Part shown: one piece after another, positions 22,141 to 23,612 of the stretch
Layout: each line of letters opens with the position of its first letter
Numbering within the stretch: the first letter of the stretch is position 1
DNA from: Clostridiales bacterium
GTDB lineage: Bacteria; Bacillota; Clostridia; Oscillospirales; Butyricicoccaceae
Length of the DNA: 23,612 nt
Direction of reading: 5' to 3'
Assembly: GCA_026419635.1 (NCBI GenBank)
Contig: JANZZB010000004.1
Coordinates: forward strand, 1 to 23,612
Notes under the pieces: model-generated
What the model saw: the letters and a program-made list of their open reading frames with translations, nothing else
Told to the model about the DNA's origin: nothing
Database searches by the model: none
Made by a program: the position numbers and the translations under genes

Positions 22141-22413
22141 TTATCTTTGCGATGAAAAACATTCGCTGCAATAAACCGGCCTGTCATCTCGGGGCCTAAA
22201 AGGAACCTGCGTACTTTTTCCACAGGAAGCACATATGGCAGGATACATTTCTCTTTCTGGTTGTCTTCCGCCATTTTTGCGCGCCGTCCGGCAGTCTTTG
22301 CAACGGGTGGGCTCATTTGTAAAGCCTTTTTCTGCGTAAAAATCTTGTTCGCCTGCTGTGAATACAAAGCTTTGGCCACAGTCCTTACACACGAGTGTCT
22401 TGTCTTGATTCAT
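22141..22413 (-). CDS. Double zinc-ribbon protein, 90 aa
   Basis: Two Cys4 zinc sites are visible: Cys9, 12, 38 and 41 (LVCKDCGQSFVFTAGEQDFY, then RCKDCR), and Cys61, 64, 82 and 85 (CASCGKSTQVPFRPR, then YCSECF). The first resembles the probable zinc-ribbon family with the EQDFYAEKGF signature; the second resembles the CxxCx(17)CxxC tail found in related proteins. Such proteins are widespread in anaerobic bacteria; function is unknown, with nucleic-acid or ribosome binding as inference. I place the start at ATG 22413, where the zinc ribbon begins; the frame extends to 22509 but overlaps the promoter and hairpin. The start is preceded by GAGGT. Confidence 0.85.
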   Translation of the reverse strand: MNQDKTLVCKDCGQSFVFTAGEQDFYAEKGFTNEPTRCKDCRTARKNGGRQPEREMYPAICASCGKSTQVPFRPRDDRPVYCSECFSSQR

Positions 22414-22432
22414 TATTGGAGTTACCTCACTT

Positions 22433-22463
22433 AAAAAATGTACTCTCAAATTTGCGAGAGTAC
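22433..22463 (-). promoter_or_regulatory. Inverted repeat with T run in the zinc-ribbon leader
   Basis: GTACTCTC (22463-22456) pairs perfectly with GAGAGTAC (22447-22440) around an 8-nt loop, then one A and six T (22438-22433) on the minus strand. It sits just after the predicted transcription start. It may be a leader terminator or a DNA operator. Confidence 0.6.
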
Positions 22464-22471
22464 TAACTTTA

Positions 22472-22500
22472 AGCATACATGTTAAACGCTGGTTTGTCAA
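22472..22500 (-). promoter_or_regulatory. Promoter of the zinc-ribbon gene
   Basis: TTGACA (22500-22495), 17 bp, TATGCT (22477-22472), upstream of the hairpin. Confidence 0.78.
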
Positions 22501-22528
22501 GCAAAGCAAAAAGGTGAAATATAAATTT

Positions 22529-23035
22529 CTACTCGTTTTTTTCGGGTCGAATTACTGACTTTTGTTTTTGAAACTCGATCAAAGTAAGAACAATTAAAAT
22601 AATATCAAAAAATGAAAGCAGGACAAGTGAAATAGAATGCGTAAACGTGTACCGATACATCTGGTATAGTACAAACAAGAACAAAAAGATAACACCTAAA
22701 GGGTAGGCCCACATTTTTCTGCGCCAAAGAAGTACTACTAAAATAGCTTTTATGATTCCATGTGACAAAAGATAGAAAATACCGAAGTATTGGGTACTAT
22801 GGGTATAACCTTGACTAAAATGCAAGAGAGCATTTGCAATTCGGTCTCTCGGATCTTCCAATAATTCAGTTTGAGTCAAAAATAATGTGATGCGGTTTAG
22901 CATCGTTGTGTTTAAAAATATCATCAGAATCCCGCTGATAATTTCAAGCAAACTATTGATTCCTTTTAGAAGCAACCCTAATTCAAATCCAATATGAAAA
23001 ATATCTTTTCTTTTTTTATTATATTCAGGATTCAT
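22529..23035 (-). CDS. DUF2127 membrane protein, 168 aa
   Basis: A small integral membrane protein. The family start HIGFELGLLLKGINSLLEIISGILM is clear, and four hydrophobic spans are seen at about 15-42, 80-103, 109-128 and 134-155. The family has no assigned function. ATG 23035 follows GAGGAAAA with a slightly long spacer. The last residues QKQKSVIRPEKNE form a charged cytoplasmic tail. It reads in the same direction as the zinc-ribbon gene, which has its own promoter in between, so the two need not be one operon. Confidence 0.8.
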   Translation of the reverse strand: MNPEYNKKRKDIFHIGFELGLLLKGINSLLEIISGILMIFLNTTMLNRITLFLTQTELLEDPRDRIANALLHFSQGYTHSTQYFGIFYLLSHGIIKAILVVLLWRRKMWAYPLGVIFLFLFVLYQMYRYTFTHSISLVLLSFFDIILIVLTLIEFQKQKSVIRPEKNE

Positions 23036-23073
23036 AAAGTAATTTTCCTCGATTTTTCTTTATTTAATGCCTG

Positions 23074-23132
23074 CTGAATAAGTGGAAAATGACGCCGCAG
23101 AGCGGCTTAAAGGTCATTTTTCAGTTATTCAG
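23074..23132. repeat. Long interrupted inverted repeat
   Basis: Nested arms CTGAATAA (23074-23081)/TTATTCAG (23125-23132), AAAATGAC (23086-23093)/GTCATTTT (23113-23120), and GCCGC (23094-23098)/GCGGC (23102-23106) make a 59-bp hairpin with an asymmetric bulge. It is in a 392-bp gene-free stretch (23036-23427) that also holds CAAATGCGATT/AATCGCATTTG (23165-23190) and the 16-bp palindrome TTCAGGGTACCCTGAA (23249-23264). It resembles a dispersed intergenic repeat, but only one copy is in view. Confidence 0.65.
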
Positions 23133-23164
23133 ATGCAAGGTTTTCACGTCTTGTGGACTACGGG

Positions 23165-23190
23165 CAAATGCGATTCGAAAATCGCATTTG
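23165..23190. repeat. Perfect hairpin CAAATGCGATT / AATCGCATTTG
   Basis: Arms at 23165-23175 and 23180-23190 around a CGAA tetraloop, flanked by GTGGAC on both sides (from 23153 and from 23190). No T run follows, so it is not an ordinary terminator. Confidence 0.55.
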
Positions 23191-23427
23191 TGGACATTAT
23201 TTATAACGTTTTTTATCTTTTCTTAAAACATTATTTTTATTAAGGAAGTTCAGGGTACCCTGAAAAAACGGAATAAGACGACGAAAGTATATAGCAAGTG
23301 TTTAAGTACGGTTTTGGCTGTAAAAAATTGTAGGCGCGCCTGATAAATCAAAAAAATGAAACAAGTCAAATTCGGTTAAAGAACACTTTACGAAAAGAAA
23401 GAAATGCTTATTATGGAGGTATCAATT

Positions 23428-23612
23428 ATGAAACGAAAAATGTTTCCAGGCATTGCGCTCTTTCTGACACTAATCATGCTGATCGGAATTCTCCCTTTTA
23501 CTGCTCTGGCAATTAACGATGAGCCGGTGCTGACTTCGATTAACCACTCTTCCGTAGTGTCCGCTGTTGACGTTACCGGTAAAAATTCAGCAACTCTCAC
23601 CGTACCCTACAC
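23428..23612 (+). CDS. N-terminus of a secreted protein, cut by the window edge
   Basis: ATG 23428 follows a strong SD (GGAGGT, 23415-23420) and the frame stays open to the last base. The first 28 residues are a clear signal peptide: a basic start MKRKMF, a hydrophobic core LFLTLIMLIGILPF, and the cleavage site TALA. The mature start (INDEPVLTSINHSSVVSAV, then DVTGKNSATLTVPY) looks like the opening of a beta-rich cell-surface protein such as one with Ig-like or S-layer domains, but too little is visible to assign a family. Confidence 0.8.
   Translation, partial: MKRKMFPGIALFLTLIMLIGILPFTALAINDEPVLTSINHSSVVSAVDVTGKNSATLTVPY

Noticed and set aside
22440..22463. CIRCE heat-shock operator in the zinc-ribbon leader
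   Set aside because: TTAGTACTC resembles the left CIRCE half (TTAGCACTC), but the right half and the 9-bp spacing do not fit; the real symmetry is GTACTCTC-N8-GAGAGTAC.
23388..23600. 70-codon minus-strand frame at the right edge
   Set aside because: The plus strand has an SD, ATG and signal peptide running off the window, so the antisense frame is a shadow.

Overview
The window looks like the chromosome of a strictly anaerobic, spore-forming, motile, low-GC member of the Clostridia. An Oscillospiraceae/Ruminococcaceae-like host is my inference, not proven. Supporting genes are a type III glutamine synthetase with an ANTAR antiterminator, an H-type small acid-soluble spore protein behind a sigma-G/F-like promoter, a spore-coat-type transglutaminase, a cheC-cheD pair behind a sigma-D-like promoter, an [FeFe]-hydrogenase of the CpIII type, and ferredoxin-type iron-sulfur oxidoreductases. 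No rRNA, tRNA, CRISPR array, transposase or phage gene was found.

Layout. 1-2300: 3' part of rpoN, then a hydrogenase gene. 2330-3710: ComFB-like protein, LysM-CAP secreted protein and cold-shock protein. 3887-5851: ketopantoate-reductase-like dehydrogenase and an aldo/keto reductase with two 4Fe-4S motifs. 5870-6119: a hairpin-rich repeat between two copies of one terminator. 6209-7953: an unknown protein translationally coupled to transglutaminase tgl. 8063-9239: sigma-D-type promoter and cheCD. 9392-10108: a gamma-carbonic-anhydrase homologue missing two of three zinc ligands. 10177-13188: glnN (minus) divergent from an ANTAR regulator (plus), with an attenuator in the glnN leader. 13242-13479: sspH. 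13496-13799: second copy of the repeat. 13821-18088: marR plus a heterodimeric ABC exporter operon. 18246-20399: S1-domain protein, DUF951 protein and uridine phosphorylase. 20417-20508: degenerate third repeat copy. 20535-23035: MATE transporter, zinc-ribbon protein and DUF2127 membrane protein. 23036-23427: non-coding, rich in inverted repeats. 23428-end: start of a secreted protein.

How parts work together. The ANTAR regulator next to glnN and the glnN leader form a plausible closed circuit: a hairpin with an AAAGGU loop competes with a terminator just ahead of glnN. The MarR protein lies ahead of two ABC half-transporters whose ATPase motifs are complementary (one degenerate, one canonical), and CTAA/TTAG operators sit just behind its consensus promoter.

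The most unusual structure is the dispersed repeat. Copies A (5896-6075) and B (13533-13757) share the same ordered hairpins and a 23-bp identical block. Each is bracketed by two near-identical terminator hairpins, but the bracketing hairpin differs between A and B. This suggests insertion at, and duplication of, the host terminator. Database identity and mobility cannot be tested here.
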